From Orrella marina (lineage in GTDB: Bacteria; Pseudomonadota; Gammaproteobacteria; Burkholderiales; Burkholderiaceae_B): a stretch of DNA of 64,000 bases. Positions 53,605 through 62,313 of this stretch are shown piece after piece (positions within the stretch are counted from its first letter, which is position 1; each line of letters starts with the position of its first letter). The DNA lies in assembly GCF_003058465.1 (NCBI RefSeq), contig NZ_CP028901.1, positions 4,092,001 to 4,156,000 of the forward strand, given 5' to 3'. The notes below the pieces were generated by a model. That model was not told the origin of the DNA. It did no database searches and saw nothing but the letters and a program-made list of their open reading frames with translations. The translations under genes and the position numbers were made by a program.

Positions 53605-54186
53605 ATGGCAGGTCTTAAACAGGATATTCCAGCACTGAAGAAGTTTGTCGCGCAGGTCGAGCAACTCGTTCAGAGCAGTACCGAGCAGGAGCCGGACTTC
53701 ATGCCAAGGCTGGGTGAAGCGATGCGCGAGCTCGTCGCAAAGGATGACTGGCTTCCTGACAGCGTCGCTGTCCCTCATCCGCAGTTCTACCAGCAGTACT
53801 GTTTGTACGTCGATCCACAGGACCGGTTTTCCGTGGTGAGCTTTGTGTGGGGTCCGGGCCAGCAAACGCCTATTCACGATCACACAGTCTGGGGTGTCAT
53901 CGGTCAGCTTCGTGGCGCGGAAACCGGGCAAGGTTATCGGGCTGACGGCGAGAACCCGCCTGAGCCCTACGGTGAGATCGAGCGTCTGGAGCCGGGCGAT
54001 ATTGCGTATGTCTCGCCGACCATTGGCGACGTTCACAAGGTCGCCAATGCGTACGACGACAGAGTGTCGATCAGCATTCACGCGTATGGAGCCAACATCG
54101 GCAAGGTGAATCGTCATGTCTTTCCGCCCGAAGGGGGGCCGGCCAAAGCATTTGTCTCCGGCTACAGCGATCCTGTGGAGCAGTGA
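53605..54186 (+). CDS. Cysteine dioxygenase-family thiol dioxygenase (cupin)
   Basis: A 193-residue cupin of the cysteine dioxygenase/3-mercaptopropionate dioxygenase family. The iron ligands are expected to be the two His of TPIHDHTVWGVIG (about 88-100) and the His of IGDVHKVAN (about 147-155), with the conserved Gly/Glu stretch LRGAETGQGY between. It oxidises a thiol to a sulfinate with O2. Thiol specificity cannot be set by eye. GAGGAG lies 6 bases before the ATG. Its stop shares a base with the next gene's ATG (TGATG), tying it to the GrdB-like protein. Confidence 0.86.
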   Translation: MAGLKQDIPALKKFVAQVEQLVQSSTEQEPDFMPRLGEAMRELVAKDDWLPDSVAVPHPQFYQQYCLYVDPQDRFSVVSFVWGPGQQTPIHDHTVWGVIGQLRGAETGQGYRADGENPPEPYGEIERLEPGDIAYVSPTIGDVHKVANAYDDRVSISIHAYGANIGKVNRHVFPPEGGPAKAFVSGYSDPVEQ

Positions 54187-55103
54187 TGGATACGATGGAT
54201 TTTGCGCCAGAGCTGGACCAGCCGGTCGGTTACATGGCACGTACACGTGCATGGTATCTTGCGCTCGGATATGACAACCCCTATCGATGGGCGCATTATC
54301 TGGATGTTCCGTTTCAACCGCTGGCATGCAAGCTGTCCGATCTGACCTTGACGCTGATCACGACCGCAGCACCGTTTGATCCGGCCAAGGGCGATCAGGC
54401 GCCCCGGGCACCGTATAACGCTGCGGCCAAGTTCTATGACGTCTACTCAGGTTCGAGTGACCAGGACCATGATGTCCGGATCGTGCACGTTGCGATCGAT
54501 CGCAAGCACTCGCCCATGACCGATCCCAACAGCTGGTTTCCCTTGCCATTGCTCAGAGACCTGGCCTCTGAGGGCCGGTTTCGTCTAGGTCCGCGATTTC
54601 ACGGTGCGCCAACCAACCGGAGTCAGCGTCAGACCATTGAGAAAGACTGCCCGGAGATCCTGGCGAGATGCCGGGAGGATGGCACCGATGTGGCGGTCCT
54701 GGTGGCAAATTGCCCGGTCTGTCATCAGACACTGAGTCTGGTAGCACGTTACCTGGAAGCCAACGGTATCGCGACGGTTCTTCTTGGGTGCGCCAAAGAC
54801 ATACCGGAACACTGCGGTGTTCCCCGGTTTCTGTTCAGTGACTTCCCGCTTGGCAATGCGGCTGGCAAACCCCATGATCCGGCCTCGCAGCGCCAGACGA
54901 TGGCCCTCGCGCTCAGGGTGCTTGAATCTGCGCCGGGCTCAAGAACGACGGTGCAGTCCCCGCAGCGCTGGTCTGATGATTTTGACTGGAAGCTTGATTA
55001 CTCCAATCCCGATCGCACACCGGCCAATGAGCTGGCACGGCTTCGACAGGAGGCGGATCAGGCCAAGGCCGAGATCGCCCGTCTCAAGGCGGTCAGTTCC
55101 TGA
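54186..55103 (+). CDS. Glycine reductase selenoprotein B-like (GrdB family) protein, Cys form
   Basis: A 305-residue soluble protein related to the selenoprotein B/PrdB reductase family. LTLITTAAPFDPAKGDQ, the segments RIVHVAIDRKH and FHGAPTNRSQR, and GCAKDIPEHCGVPRF are family-like. At the redox site it has VANCPVCHQTLSL (about 178-190): a CxxC where the anaerobic reductases have selenocysteine. Members occur in aerobic proteobacteria where their reaction is unknown. The C-terminal 30 residues are a Lys/Glu/Ala-rich helix. It overlaps the thiol dioxygenase gene by one base. Confidence 0.78.
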   Translation: MDTMDFAPELDQPVGYMARTRAWYLALGYDNPYRWAHYLDVPFQPLACKLSDLTLTLITTAAPFDPAKGDQAPRAPYNAAAKFYDVYSGSSDQDHDVRIVHVAIDRKHSPMTDPNSWFPLPLLRDLASEGRFRLGPRFHGAPTNRSQRQTIEKDCPEILARCREDGTDVAVLVANCPVCHQTLSLVARYLEANGIATVLLGCAKDIPEHCGVPRFLFSDFPLGNAAGKPHDPASQRQTMALALRVLESAPGSRTTVQSPQRWSDDFDWKLDYSNPDRTPANELARLRQEADQAKAEIARLKAVSS

Positions 55104-55317
55104 AGCTGGTCTGTCGGTCCCATCGGGTATTCCCCATGCATGGTGACTGCCCGTACGGGACAGATTTGCGGTAATGTTTAGCAGGGAAGTTGCACCACAG
55201 ACAATCAACCCTGGTTTCATAATAATAGCCCGTGACAGATCGGCGCAGAACGGTCTGACCGGACGACCACCTTTATGCACGGGGTCAGACCCGTGCCGGT
55301 TTCAGGAGACAAATGAT

Positions 55318-56298
55318 ATGAGTTCCTTGCGTCGCATGATGGTTCCCGTGGCTGCCGCCACGCTTAGTGCAGTGGCCATGGGTGTCCAGGCCCAGACCGT
55401 CCTCAAAATCGGCTATCCGACCTCGCCACAGTCGCATTACGGCGTTGGTTCGAGCACTTTTTGTGAAGAGATCAAGAGTGGTACCGAAGGTCGCTATGTG
55501 TGCGAAGAGTTTCCGAACAGTGCACTCGGTGGTGAGCGCGAGATGATTGAATCGGTTCAACTGGGCACCCTGGACCTGGTGAACACCTCGACCGGGCCGC
55601 TGGGCAACTTTGTTCCATCGGTCAAGATCGTGGATATTCCATTCCTGTTTCGTGACTACGATCACGCTCGCAAGGTGATGGACGGCGACATCGGGGAGAA
55701 ACTGCTGGATGATATGCAGGAAAGGGGGTTGGTCGGGCTGGCCTGGACCGAGAATGGCTTTCGTCACATGACTAACAGCGTACGGCCGATCGTCAAGGCC
55801 GATGACGCCAAAGGCCTGAAGATGCGCACCATGGAGAACAAGGTTCACATGGACGGTTACAAGACCTTTGGTATTTTGCCGACCCCGATGGCGTTCCCGG
55901 AGCTGTTTACAGCCTTGCAGCAAGGCACAGTTGATGGTCAGGAGAACCCGATCCCGGTCATTCTGGCGTCCAAGTTCTCGCAGGTGCAGGACCACCTTTC
56001 ACTGACCAATCACGTGTATTCGCCTGCCATCCTGATCCTTTCACCACAGGTCTGGAATGAGCTGTCCGATGCGGACAAGAAAGTCTTCAAGGCCGCTGCG
56101 CAGAAGGCAGCGACTGCGCAACGCAAGAAGGTCAATGACGATGAGGCCAATGGTATTGCGATCCTGAGAAAGGACGGCATGCAGGTGGTTGAGCAGGTCG
56201 ACGGTGAGAGCTTCCGTCAGGCCATCACGCCAGCCTATGCAGATTACGCCAAGGAATTTGGCGCAGACAATATCCGCGCAATTCAGGCTGTTCAGTGA
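55318..56298 (+). CDS. TRAP transporter substrate-binding protein (DctP family), orphan
   Basis: A 326-residue exported DctP-type protein. Signal peptide 1-25 (ending GVQAQ), then KIGYPTSPQSHYGVGSSTFCEEI, the conserved LKMRTMENKVHMDGYKTFG (Arg of the ligand site) and FPELFTALQQGTVDGQENP. The ATG at 55318 has AGGAG 9 bases upstream. No DctQ or DctM gene follows; the closest set is 18 kb away. Strong hairpins follow the stop. It may lend specificity to a membrane unit encoded elsewhere. Its position suggests the ligand is the substrate of the preceding CoA-transferase/dioxygenase genes. Confidence 0.9.
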   Translation: MSSLRRMMVPVAAATLSAVAMGVQAQTVLKIGYPTSPQSHYGVGSSTFCEEIKSGTEGRYVCEEFPNSALGGEREMIESVQLGTLDLVNTSTGPLGNFVPSVKIVDIPFLFRDYDHARKVMDGDIGEKLLDDMQERGLVGLAWTENGFRHMTNSVRPIVKADDAKGLKMRTMENKVHMDGYKTFGILPTPMAFPELFTALQQGTVDGQENPIPVILASKFSQVQDHLSLTNHVYSPAILILSPQVWNELSDADKKVFKAAAQKAATAQRKKVNDDEANGIAILRKDGMQVVEQVDGESFRQAITPAYADYAKEFGADNIRAIQAVQ

Positions 56299-56324
56299 CG
56301 GGTCTGATAAACCAGGCAGATCAC

Positions 56325-56357
56325 TGTGCTCCCGCTGGCTTGCCAGGCGGGAGCACA
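56325..56357 (+). terminator. Hairpin after the orphan TRAP binding-protein gene
   Basis: TGTGCTCCCGC / GCGGGAGCACA, an 11-bp perfect stem whose loop can extend pairing through TGG/CCA. It starts 27 bp after the stop. AAAAG, not T, follows, so it may protect the 3' end rather than terminate. Confidence 0.5.
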
Positions 56358-56397
56358 AAAGCGTAGCAAAAGCAGCAAGAGAGTGACCGTGGAGTGA

Positions 56398-56448
56398 CCA
56401 GTCAAATGACCGCATTGCCGTGTGAGGCGATAGCGGTCATTTGACTGG
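56398..56448. terminator. Long convergent-end hairpin
   Basis: CCAGTCAAATGACCGC / GCGGTCATTTGACTGG, a perfect 16-bp stem with a 19-base loop, between the orphan binding-protein gene and the converging Ldh2-type dehydrogenase. No T-run. Confidence 0.55.
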
Positions 56449-56543
56449 GTGGTTGCGATGCTGCCTTGTAGCGCGATTGCGAGAGGCAGGCGTTGCAGGC
56501 ATTGGGCAGCCGGCTTGCTGCAGCCCTGCGCAGACTGACGCTT

Positions 56544-57617
56544 CTATTGCCTGGCCAGTTTGTCCACGAGTTCGGGGTCGACCTTGAGCAGACTGGCTGC
56601 ATGCAGGACTTCCTTCCACGTGGTGTCATCAACCGGAATGCCCTGGGACATGCGTTCTGCCATCGTCTTGCGTTCAGGCTCACCGGCGATCTTGACACCG
56701 TCTGTTCCAGGTGCGGCCGGGGACTGCCTGACCCAGTCGACAAACGCAAGTGCTTCGCGTGCGAAGGCATCGCCAGGGGAGAGGCGGGCGGGGTCAATCA
56801 CAATGGTCAGCATGCCATTGCCAACGCGACGTCCTTTGGGATGTTCGTGCAGCGTCATGCCGCCGGCAAGCGCACCACCGAGCAGTTCACAAACCAGCGC
56901 CAGACCGAAGCCCTTGTGTTCGCCAAAGGCACGCAATGCACCGAACGGAGGCTTGATCGAATGAACCGGGTCGGTGGTCGGGTTGCCATGATGGTCGATA
57001 AGCTGACCGGGCTTGAGTTGCTCACCCTTGTTGTAGGCCACACGGGCTTTGCCCTTGGCGATCACGCTCGTGGCAAAGTCCAGCACAACCGGGTCCCGGT
57101 CCTTGAGCGGAATGCCGACGCAGAACGGGTTGGTGCCGAAGCGGGCATCGCTACCATCCCATGCGGCAACAGCAGGATCTGACAGCACATTCACAAAGTG
57201 AATGGAAATCAGTTGCTGTGCGACTGCCATTTCTGCCCACGCTCCGATTCGGCATAGATGGTGGGCGTTAGACAGAGCCATGATGCAACTGCCTTGTTCC
57301 TTGGCTCGGTCGATGGCAACCAGCATGGCTTCGTGTCCCACGACTTGCCCGAAACCGCTGCAGCCATCAAGTGCAACCAGTGGCCCCTGATCCAGTCGTT
57401 TGCTGACATGGGCATTCGCAACAAGCCCGCCTTCGAGATACGACTCGGTGTATCTAGGCAGCATGCCGATACCGTGTGAATCGTGGCCAGTCAGATTGGC
57501 CCGGATCAGATTGTTCGTGACAAGATCGACCTCGGTCGGGTCGCTTCCGTAGCCCTTGACCAGCGCCTTGATGGCAGTGGTCAGGGACTCGGGTTTGAAA
57601 CAGTGATAATCAGCCAT
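56544..57617 (-). CDS. Malate/L-lactate/ureidoglycolate-type dehydrogenase (Ldh2 family)
   Basis: A 357-residue NAD(P)-dependent oxidoreductase of the Ldh2/MDH-2 family, unrelated to classical Rossmann LDH. Conserved stretches: TGHDSHGIGMLPRY (His of the active site, about 44-57), NAHHLCRIGAWAEMA, TNPFCVGIP, DFATSVIAKGK and the C-terminal HKGFGLALVCELLGGALAGG. Possible substrates include malate, L-lactate, sulfolactate, ureidoglycolate or related 2-hydroxy acids. It precedes the 3-hydroxybutyrate-type dehydrogenase gene's stop by 33 bp on the same strand and is probably in that operon. Confidence 0.88.
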   Translation of the reverse strand: MADYHCFKPESLTTAIKALVKGYGSDPTEVDLVTNNLIRANLTGHDSHGIGMLPRYTESYLEGGLVANAHVSKRLDQGPLVALDGCSGFGQVVGHEAMLVAIDRAKEQGSCIMALSNAHHLCRIGAWAEMAVAQQLISIHFVNVLSDPAVAAWDGSDARFGTNPFCVGIPLKDRDPVVLDFATSVIAKGKARVAYNKGEQLKPGQLIDHHGNPTTDPVHSIKPPFGALRAFGEHKGFGLALVCELLGGALAGGMTLHEHPKGRRVGNGMLTIVIDPARLSPGDAFAREALAFVDWVRQSPAAPGTDGVKIAGEPERKTMAERMSQGIPVDDTTWKEVLHAASLLKVDPELVDKLARQ

Positions 57618-57650
57618 CGCATATCGGGCCTGGCGCCCGACCCATTGTAT

Positions 57651-58433
57651 TTACTGCATGTACCACCCGTGGCTGACGATGAAGGACTGGCCTGTCAGGG
57701 CAGCCGTCGGGAACCCAGCGAGAAAGGTTACAACAGAGGCGACGTCATCTGTGGTGGTGAAGATGCCGTCGGCCGTTTGCCCCAGCATGACATTCTTGAC
57801 CACTTCCTCTTCGCTGATGCCGAGCGACTTGGCTTGTTCCGGAATCTGCTTCTCGACGAGCGGTGTCTTGACAAAACCCGGGCATACGACGTACGAACGC
57901 ACATTTCTCTCGGCACCTTCCTTGGCCACGACGCGCGCCAGGCCCAGCAGTCCGTGCTTGGCGGTCACGTATGCCGACTTGAGTTTGGATGCTTCGTGAG
58001 AGTGAACCGAACCCATGTAGATGATCGAGCCGCCCCGACCGCTTGCGTACATATGCTTGATCGCAGCCTGTGTGGTCAGGAATGCGCCGTCCAGGTGGAT
58101 GGAGAGCATTTTTTTCCAGTCAGCAAACGGGAACTCTTCAATCGGGTGCACGATCTGTATGCCGGCGTTCGAGACCAGAACGTCGATGCTGCCAAGTTTG
58201 GCAACGGCTTCTTCAATCCCTGCATTGACCTGATCTTCGTTGGTCACGTCCATGCTGACACCGATGGCTTTGCCACCCATCGCTTCAATTTCTCTGGCGA
58301 CAGAGTTGGCACCGTCAAGATTCAGATCGGCGATCACGATCGCCGCTCCTTCCTTGGCCATGTGCAGGGCGCATTCACGACCAATTCCGCTGGCCGCACC
58401 AGTCACCATGGCGACTTTGTCTTTGAGACTCAT
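57651..58433 (-). CDS. 3-hydroxybutyrate dehydrogenase-like SDR
   Basis: A 260-residue SDR with D-3-hydroxybutyrate dehydrogenase features: [24 protein letters not shown], catalytic Ser in [22 protein letters not shown] (Tyr-x3-Lys), then [19 protein letters not shown], the substrate-loop signature of the BdhA group. It would interconvert 3-hydroxybutyrate and acetoacetate with NAD(H). The ATG at 58433 has GGAG 8 bases upstream; the 35-residue in-frame extension upstream is rejected. It is divergent from the molybdenum hydroxylase operon. Confidence 0.88.
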   Translation of the reverse strand: MSLKDKVAMVTGAASGIGRECALHMAKEGAAIVIADLNLDGANSVAREIEAMGGKAIGVSMDVTNEDQVNAGIEEAVAKLGSIDVLVSNAGIQIVHPIEEFPFADWKKMLSIHLDGAFLTTQAAIKHMYASGRGGSIIYMGSVHSHEASKLKSAYVTAKHGLLGLARVVAKEGAERNVRSYVVCPGFVKTPLVEKQIPEQAKSLGISEEEVVKNVMLGQTADGIFTTTDDVASVVTFLAGFPTAALTGQSFIVSHGWYMQ

Positions 58434-58616
58434 TATGAATACTCCAGTAAATGAAAGGTTAAGAAAGGGTTGCGAGAAGACATCAGATGTTTCATAGTAA
58501 CAGCGGTCTATTGTGCTTAAATTGTGCAGCAAAATCAAAAAAATCTTGAATTTTCTGTGAGTCTTGTCGGGGATTTGTCACCACAGGGTGAGTCGCTGAC
58601 ATAGAATCAAGAGTCA

Positions 58617-58634
58617 GCTTTGTCTGGACAAAGC
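58617..58634. promoter_or_regulatory. 18-bp palindrome upstream of the molybdenum hydroxylase operon
   Basis: GCTTTGTCTGGACAAAGC has perfect 8-bp arms around TG, 36 bp before the FAD-subunit start. The core TTGTC-N2-GACAA resembles operators of GntR/FadR-type regulators. No regulator gene is adjacent. Confidence 0.5.
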
Positions 58635-58669
58635 GGCTGTTCAAGAGAGTGAACTCCAAGGGGAAATGA

Positions 58670-59542
58670 ATGACAACGGGTGTGAGGTTTGAGTCGCCGG
58701 GTACGGCGCAGGAAGCCGCCAAACTGCTGGCGCAAGCCCAGGGTGGCGCGCGCATACTCGCCGGTGGGACAGACTTGCTGGTTCAGATGCGTTCTGGCAG
58801 ATTGCAGCCAGAGTTGATTGTCAACGTCAAGGGGATTGACGAGATCATGACTGTCCGGCAGGAGCCCGACGGCTTCAGGGTAGGGGCTGCTGTCCCCTGT
58901 ATGTCTCTGGTTAACCACGAAGCGTTTTCCAGTGCATTTCCTGGTGTGATCGATGGCGCCAACCTGGTCGGATCAGTCCAGGTGCGTGGCCGTGCCAGCA
59001 TGGGTGGAAACCTCTGCAACGCGTCGCCGGCCGCTGATAGTGTGCCTGCCATGATTGCGGCGGGTGCGCTGGCGGCTATCGAAGGGCCTGAAGGTCGACG
59101 TGAAGTGCCGGTCGAAGAGGTTCCGGCCGGACCGGGCAAGACCTCGCTCAAGCCAGGTGAATTACTGGTATCTTTTTTCTTTCCGAATCTTCCAGCCCGC
59201 AGCGGTACCGCTTATTTGCGATTCACACCACGGACAGAGATGGACATCGCCGTCGTGGGTGCAGGGGTCTGTCTGACCCTCGATGAAAAGGGTATCTGCA
59301 CCGACGCAAAAGTCAGTCTGGGCGCCGTGGCCGAGCGGGTCCTGGTGGTGCCTGAAGCCGCGCAGGCTCTGGTCGGCACACCTGTTGACGAGGCTGCGCT
59401 TGACAAGCTCGCAGCAGCTGCCAGTCAGGCCGCCCGGCCCATCGACGACAAACGTGGCACCAAGGTATTTCGGATCAAACTTGCCGGCGTGATCGCACGC
59501 CGGGCTGCGCTCAAGGCATTGGCGCGCGCAAAGGAGCAGTAA
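58670..59542 (+). CDS. Molybdenum hydroxylase FAD-binding (medium) subunit
   Basis: A 290-residue CoxM/XdhB-type flavoprotein. The FAD-binding motifs are ILAGGTDLLVQM (about 30-41) and ASMGGNLCNASPAADSVPAM (about 105-124), followed by the CO_deh_flav_C region. Passes electrons from the iron-sulfur subunit to NAD+, quinone or another acceptor. First gene of a medium-small-large operon; the small-subunit gene begins 4 bp after its stop. The start at ATG 58670 is preceded by AAGGGG. Confidence 0.92.
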   Translation: MTTGVRFESPGTAQEAAKLLAQAQGGARILAGGTDLLVQMRSGRLQPELIVNVKGIDEIMTVRQEPDGFRVGAAVPCMSLVNHEAFSSAFPGVIDGANLVGSVQVRGRASMGGNLCNASPAADSVPAMIAAGALAAIEGPEGRREVPVEEVPAGPGKTSLKPGELLVSFFFPNLPARSGTAYLRFTPRTEMDIAVVGAGVCLTLDEKGICTDAKVSLGAVAERVLVVPEAAQALVGTPVDEAALDKLAAAASQAARPIDDKRGTKVFRIKLAGVIARRAALKALARAKEQ

Positions 59543-59546
59543 GAAG

Positions 59547-60032
59547 ATGGCAAAGCATCATGTAACGACCAAGATCAATGGCGAAGCAGTCGAGTTTCTG
59601 TGTGACACCAACCAGAGTCTGCTCGATGTGCTGAGAAACGAACTCGACATGACCGGCACCAAGGAAGGTTGTGCGACGGGTGATTGTGGGGCTTGTACAG
59701 TCAATCTCGATGGAGCCGTGGTGTGTTCCTGTCTGGTACTGGGCGTGGAAGCACAAGGCAAGTCGATCGAGACAATCGAAGGTATGGCGCAGGGCGACCA
59801 CCTGCACCCTTTGCAACAAAAGTTTCTGGAGCACGCAGCCCTGCAGTGCGGTATCTGTACGCCGGGCGTGCTGGTTGCCGCCAAGGCCTTGCTGGAGCGC
59901 AACCCGGATCCGACCGAAGAGGAGGTTCGCTACTGGCTGGCGGGCAACCTGTGCCGTTGCACCGGTTACAACAAGATTGTCGAGGCTGTGCTGGACGCAG
60001 CCCGCGAAATGAGAGGAGCCTCCCATGCTTAA
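59547..60032 (+). CDS. Molybdenum hydroxylase [2Fe-2S] (small) subunit
   Basis: A 161-residue CoxS/XdhA-type protein binding two [2Fe-2S] clusters. Plant-type cluster Cys are in EGCATGDCGACTVNLDG and the following C; the second cluster in LQCGICTPGVLVAAKALLER and GNLCRCTGYNKI. It relays electrons between the Mo site and FAD. GTAAGAAG lies just before the ATG, and the stop overlaps the large-subunit start by 8 bp. Confidence 0.95.
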   Translation: MAKHHVTTKINGEAVEFLCDTNQSLLDVLRNELDMTGTKEGCATGDCGACTVNLDGAVVCSCLVLGVEAQGKSIETIEGMAQGDHLHPLQQKFLEHAALQCGICTPGVLVAAKALLERNPDPTEEEVRYWLAGNLCRCTGYNKIVEAVLDAAREMRGASHA

Positions 60033-62313
60033 AAAGACCGAAGCACCTCAGAAAGATCTCCATGTCGTCGGGACGCGGCCGGTTCGCCCGGATGGCGTGC
60101 CCAAGGTGACGGGCCTGGCCCAGTACGGTGCTGACTACTCCTTGCCAGGCATGCTGTGGGGCAAGATTGTCCGTTCTCCGCATGCACACGCCCGAATTCG
60201 TTCGATCGATACGTCCAAAGCGCTCGCATTGCCAGGTGTCAAGGCGGTCATGGTCGGCGAGGACATGCCGGACCATCCGTTCAGTTATCAGGGGCCGGAT
60301 CGCGTACAGGTCAACTTCTGGCACATGACCCGTAACGTCATGGCGCGGGAGAAAGTCCTGTTTGAAGGACACCCGGTTGCAGCAGTGGCCGCGACCACCC
60401 AGGCGATCGCCGAGCAGGCGGCAGGGCTGATTGAAGTCGATTACGAGGTCCTTCCTCACGTGATCGACGTCGACGAGGCGATGGCCGATGACGCGCCCTT
60501 GCTTTTTGAGGACATGATTACGCGTGGCGTCGATCCCGCACCAACCAGGCCATCGAACGTCGCACGCCGCACCGAATTCAAGGCGGGTGACCTGGACGCA
60601 GGTTTTGCGCAGGCTGATGAAATCGTCGAGATGAATTTCAAGACCGCGCCGGTTCATCAAGGCTACATCGAGCCGCACGCCTGCCTGGTGCGTTACGGAT
60701 CTGACGGTCAGGTCGAGATCTGGTCCTCAAGCCAGGGGCACTTCATGGTCCGGGCTTACACATCCAAACTGCTTGGCCTGCCGATCAACGATTTGACGGT
60801 GCATCCTGCCGAGATTGGTGGCGGATTTGGTGGCAAGACCGTGGTTTACGTGGAACCGGTCGCTGCTGTGCTGTCCAGAAAGTCAGGACATCCGGTGAAG
60901 ATCGTCATGTCTCGTGAGGACGTCTTCAAGGCAACCGGCCCGACTTCCGGCTCGTCCATGACGGTGCGTATGGGCGTGACACGTGACGGCAGGATCGTCG
61001 CTGCCGACGGCGTGTTCAAGCTTCAGGGCGGTGCCTTCCCCGGATCGCCTGTCATCAACGCTGCCATGTGTGCTTTTTCGGTCTATGACCTTGAGAACGC
61101 CCGGGCAGTGGGGTATGACGTTGTCAGCAATCGACCCAAGTCGGTTGCTTACCGCGCGCCAGGCTCTCCAATCGCCGCATTTGCGGTTGAATGCGTGGTT
61201 GACGAACTGGCACGTCGCATCGGCATGGATCCTCTGGAGTTGCGCCTGAAAAACGCGGTCAAGGCTGGTTCGCCCACGATCTGGGGGCCCAGGCACGGGC
61301 ATGACGGATTCCGTGAAACGATCGAGGCGCTGATGCAGCACCCCGACTACAAGAAGCCGCTCGGTCCGAATCAGGGTCGTGGCGTCGCCTCCGGTTTCTG
61401 GTTCAACGGTGGCGGTGAGTCAGCTGTTACGGTGCACGTTGCAGAGGACGGGTCGGTCTCGATCGCGTCGGGCAGCATGGACGTAGGCGGTTCACGTGCA
61501 TCGATGGCCATCATGGCGGCCGAAACACTGGGCGTGCCCTACGAGCGTGTGCGCTCGACTGTTACGGATACAGCCTCGATTGGCTATAACCACGTGACCG
61601 GCGGATCGCGTGTGACCTACGCCACCGGCATGGCCGTCGTGCAGGCTTGTAACAAGATCGTCGATGACATGCGTGCCCGCGCAGCCATGATATGGGATGT
61701 TGACGTCGAGGGCGTGATCTGGGAGGACGGTTGTGCCAAGCCTCTGAATGCAGACGTTGGTGACTTCAAGCCTCTGACACTGGCCGAGATTGCGGCCAAG
61801 CGTGCGGTGACTGGTGGTCCGATCGCCGCTGAAGTGGCCATCAATGCGGGTGGTCAGGCACCAGGTTTCTCCACACAGTTCTGTGATGTGGAAGTCGATC
61901 CGGAAACGGGTGCAGTCAAGGTGCTTCGCTATGTGGCCGCGCAGGATGTTGGCAAGGCGATTCATCCGAGCTACGTTGAAGGACAGATCCAGGGTGGTGT
62001 GGTCCAGGGTATTGGCTGGGCACTCAACGAAGCCTATATCTACAACGATAAAGGGCATCTGGAGAACGCAGGATTCCTCGACTACCGGATTCCGGTGGCT
62101 TCTGACCTGCCCATGATCGAGGCGTTGATCGTGGAAGTCCCTAACCCCAACCATCCATTTGGGGTCAAGGGCGTTGGCGAGGTCAATATTGTGCCGGTGA
62201 TGTCGGCTGTCTCGAATGCGATTCGTTCTGCCACGGGTGTTCGTCTGACCAGTCTGCCGATGTCACCTCCGGTGGTGCTCGAGGCACTGGACTCGGAGTC
62301 GGTCAGTGTCTGA
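60025..62313 (+). CDS. Molybdenum hydroxylase catalytic (large) subunit
   Basis: A 762-residue xanthine dehydrogenase-family Mo-cofactor subunit. N-terminal a/b hammerhead (about 15-140), then the Mo-binding region with EIGGGFGGK (about 265), VAYRAPGSPIAAFAVE (about 375) and the catalytic Glu in VKGVGEVNI near the C-terminus. The active-site loop lacks the AYxCSFR motif of true CO dehydrogenase, so it is not form I CoxL. The substrate is an unknown aldehyde, N-heterocycle or acyl-CoA. It overlaps the small subunit by 8 bp and the MoaD-like gene by 8 bp. Confidence 0.92.
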   Translation: MLKKTEAPQKDLHVVGTRPVRPDGVPKVTGLAQYGADYSLPGMLWGKIVRSPHAHARIRSIDTSKALALPGVKAVMVGEDMPDHPFSYQGPDRVQVNFWHMTRNVMAREKVLFEGHPVAAVAATTQAIAEQAAGLIEVDYEVLPHVIDVDEAMADDAPLLFEDMITRGVDPAPTRPSNVARRTEFKAGDLDAGFAQADEIVEMNFKTAPVHQGYIEPHACLVRYGSDGQVEIWSSSQGHFMVRAYTSKLLGLPINDLTVHPAEIGGGFGGKTVVYVEPVAAVLSRKSGHPVKIVMSREDVFKATGPTSGSSMTVRMGVTRDGRIVAADGVFKLQGGAFPGSPVINAAMCAFSVYDLENARAVGYDVVSNRPKSVAYRAPGSPIAAFAVECVVDELARRIGMDPLELRLKNAVKAGSPTIWGPRHGHDGFRETIEALMQHPDYKKPLGPNQGRGVASGFWFNGGGESAVTVHVAEDGSVSIASGSMDVGGSRASMAIMAAETLGVPYERVRSTVTDTASIGYNHVTGGSRVTYATGMAVVQACNKIVDDMRARAAMIWDVDVEGVIWEDGCAKPLNADVGDFKPLTLAEIAAKRAVTGGPIAAEVAINAGGQAPGFSTQFCDVEVDPETGAVKVLRYVAAQDVGKAIHPSYVEGQIQGGVVQGIGWALNEAYIYNDKGHLENAGFLDYRIPVASDLPMIEALIVEVPNPNHPFGVKGVGEVNIVPVMSAVSNAIRSATGVRLTSLPMSPPVVLEALDSESVSV

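Noticed and set aside
53509..54327. 272-codon minus-strand open frame opposite the thiol dioxygenase
   Set aside because: The plus strand has the cupin motifs, a strong ribosome site and stop-start coupling; the antisense frame has none of these.
57483..58454. 323-codon plus-strand open frame opposite the two dehydrogenase genes
   Set aside because: It spans two well-supported minus-strand genes and their gap, and its translation has no recognisable family feature.
59701..60678. 325-codon minus-strand open frame opposite the molybdenum hydroxylase genes
   Set aside because: The plus-strand genes here have unmistakable Fe-S and Mo-site motifs; the antisense translation is Arg/His-rich and featureless.
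60025..62313. Aerobic CO dehydrogenase large subunit (form I CoxL)
   Set aside because: The AYxCSFR active-site loop is missing; the equivalent region reads VAYRAPGSP.
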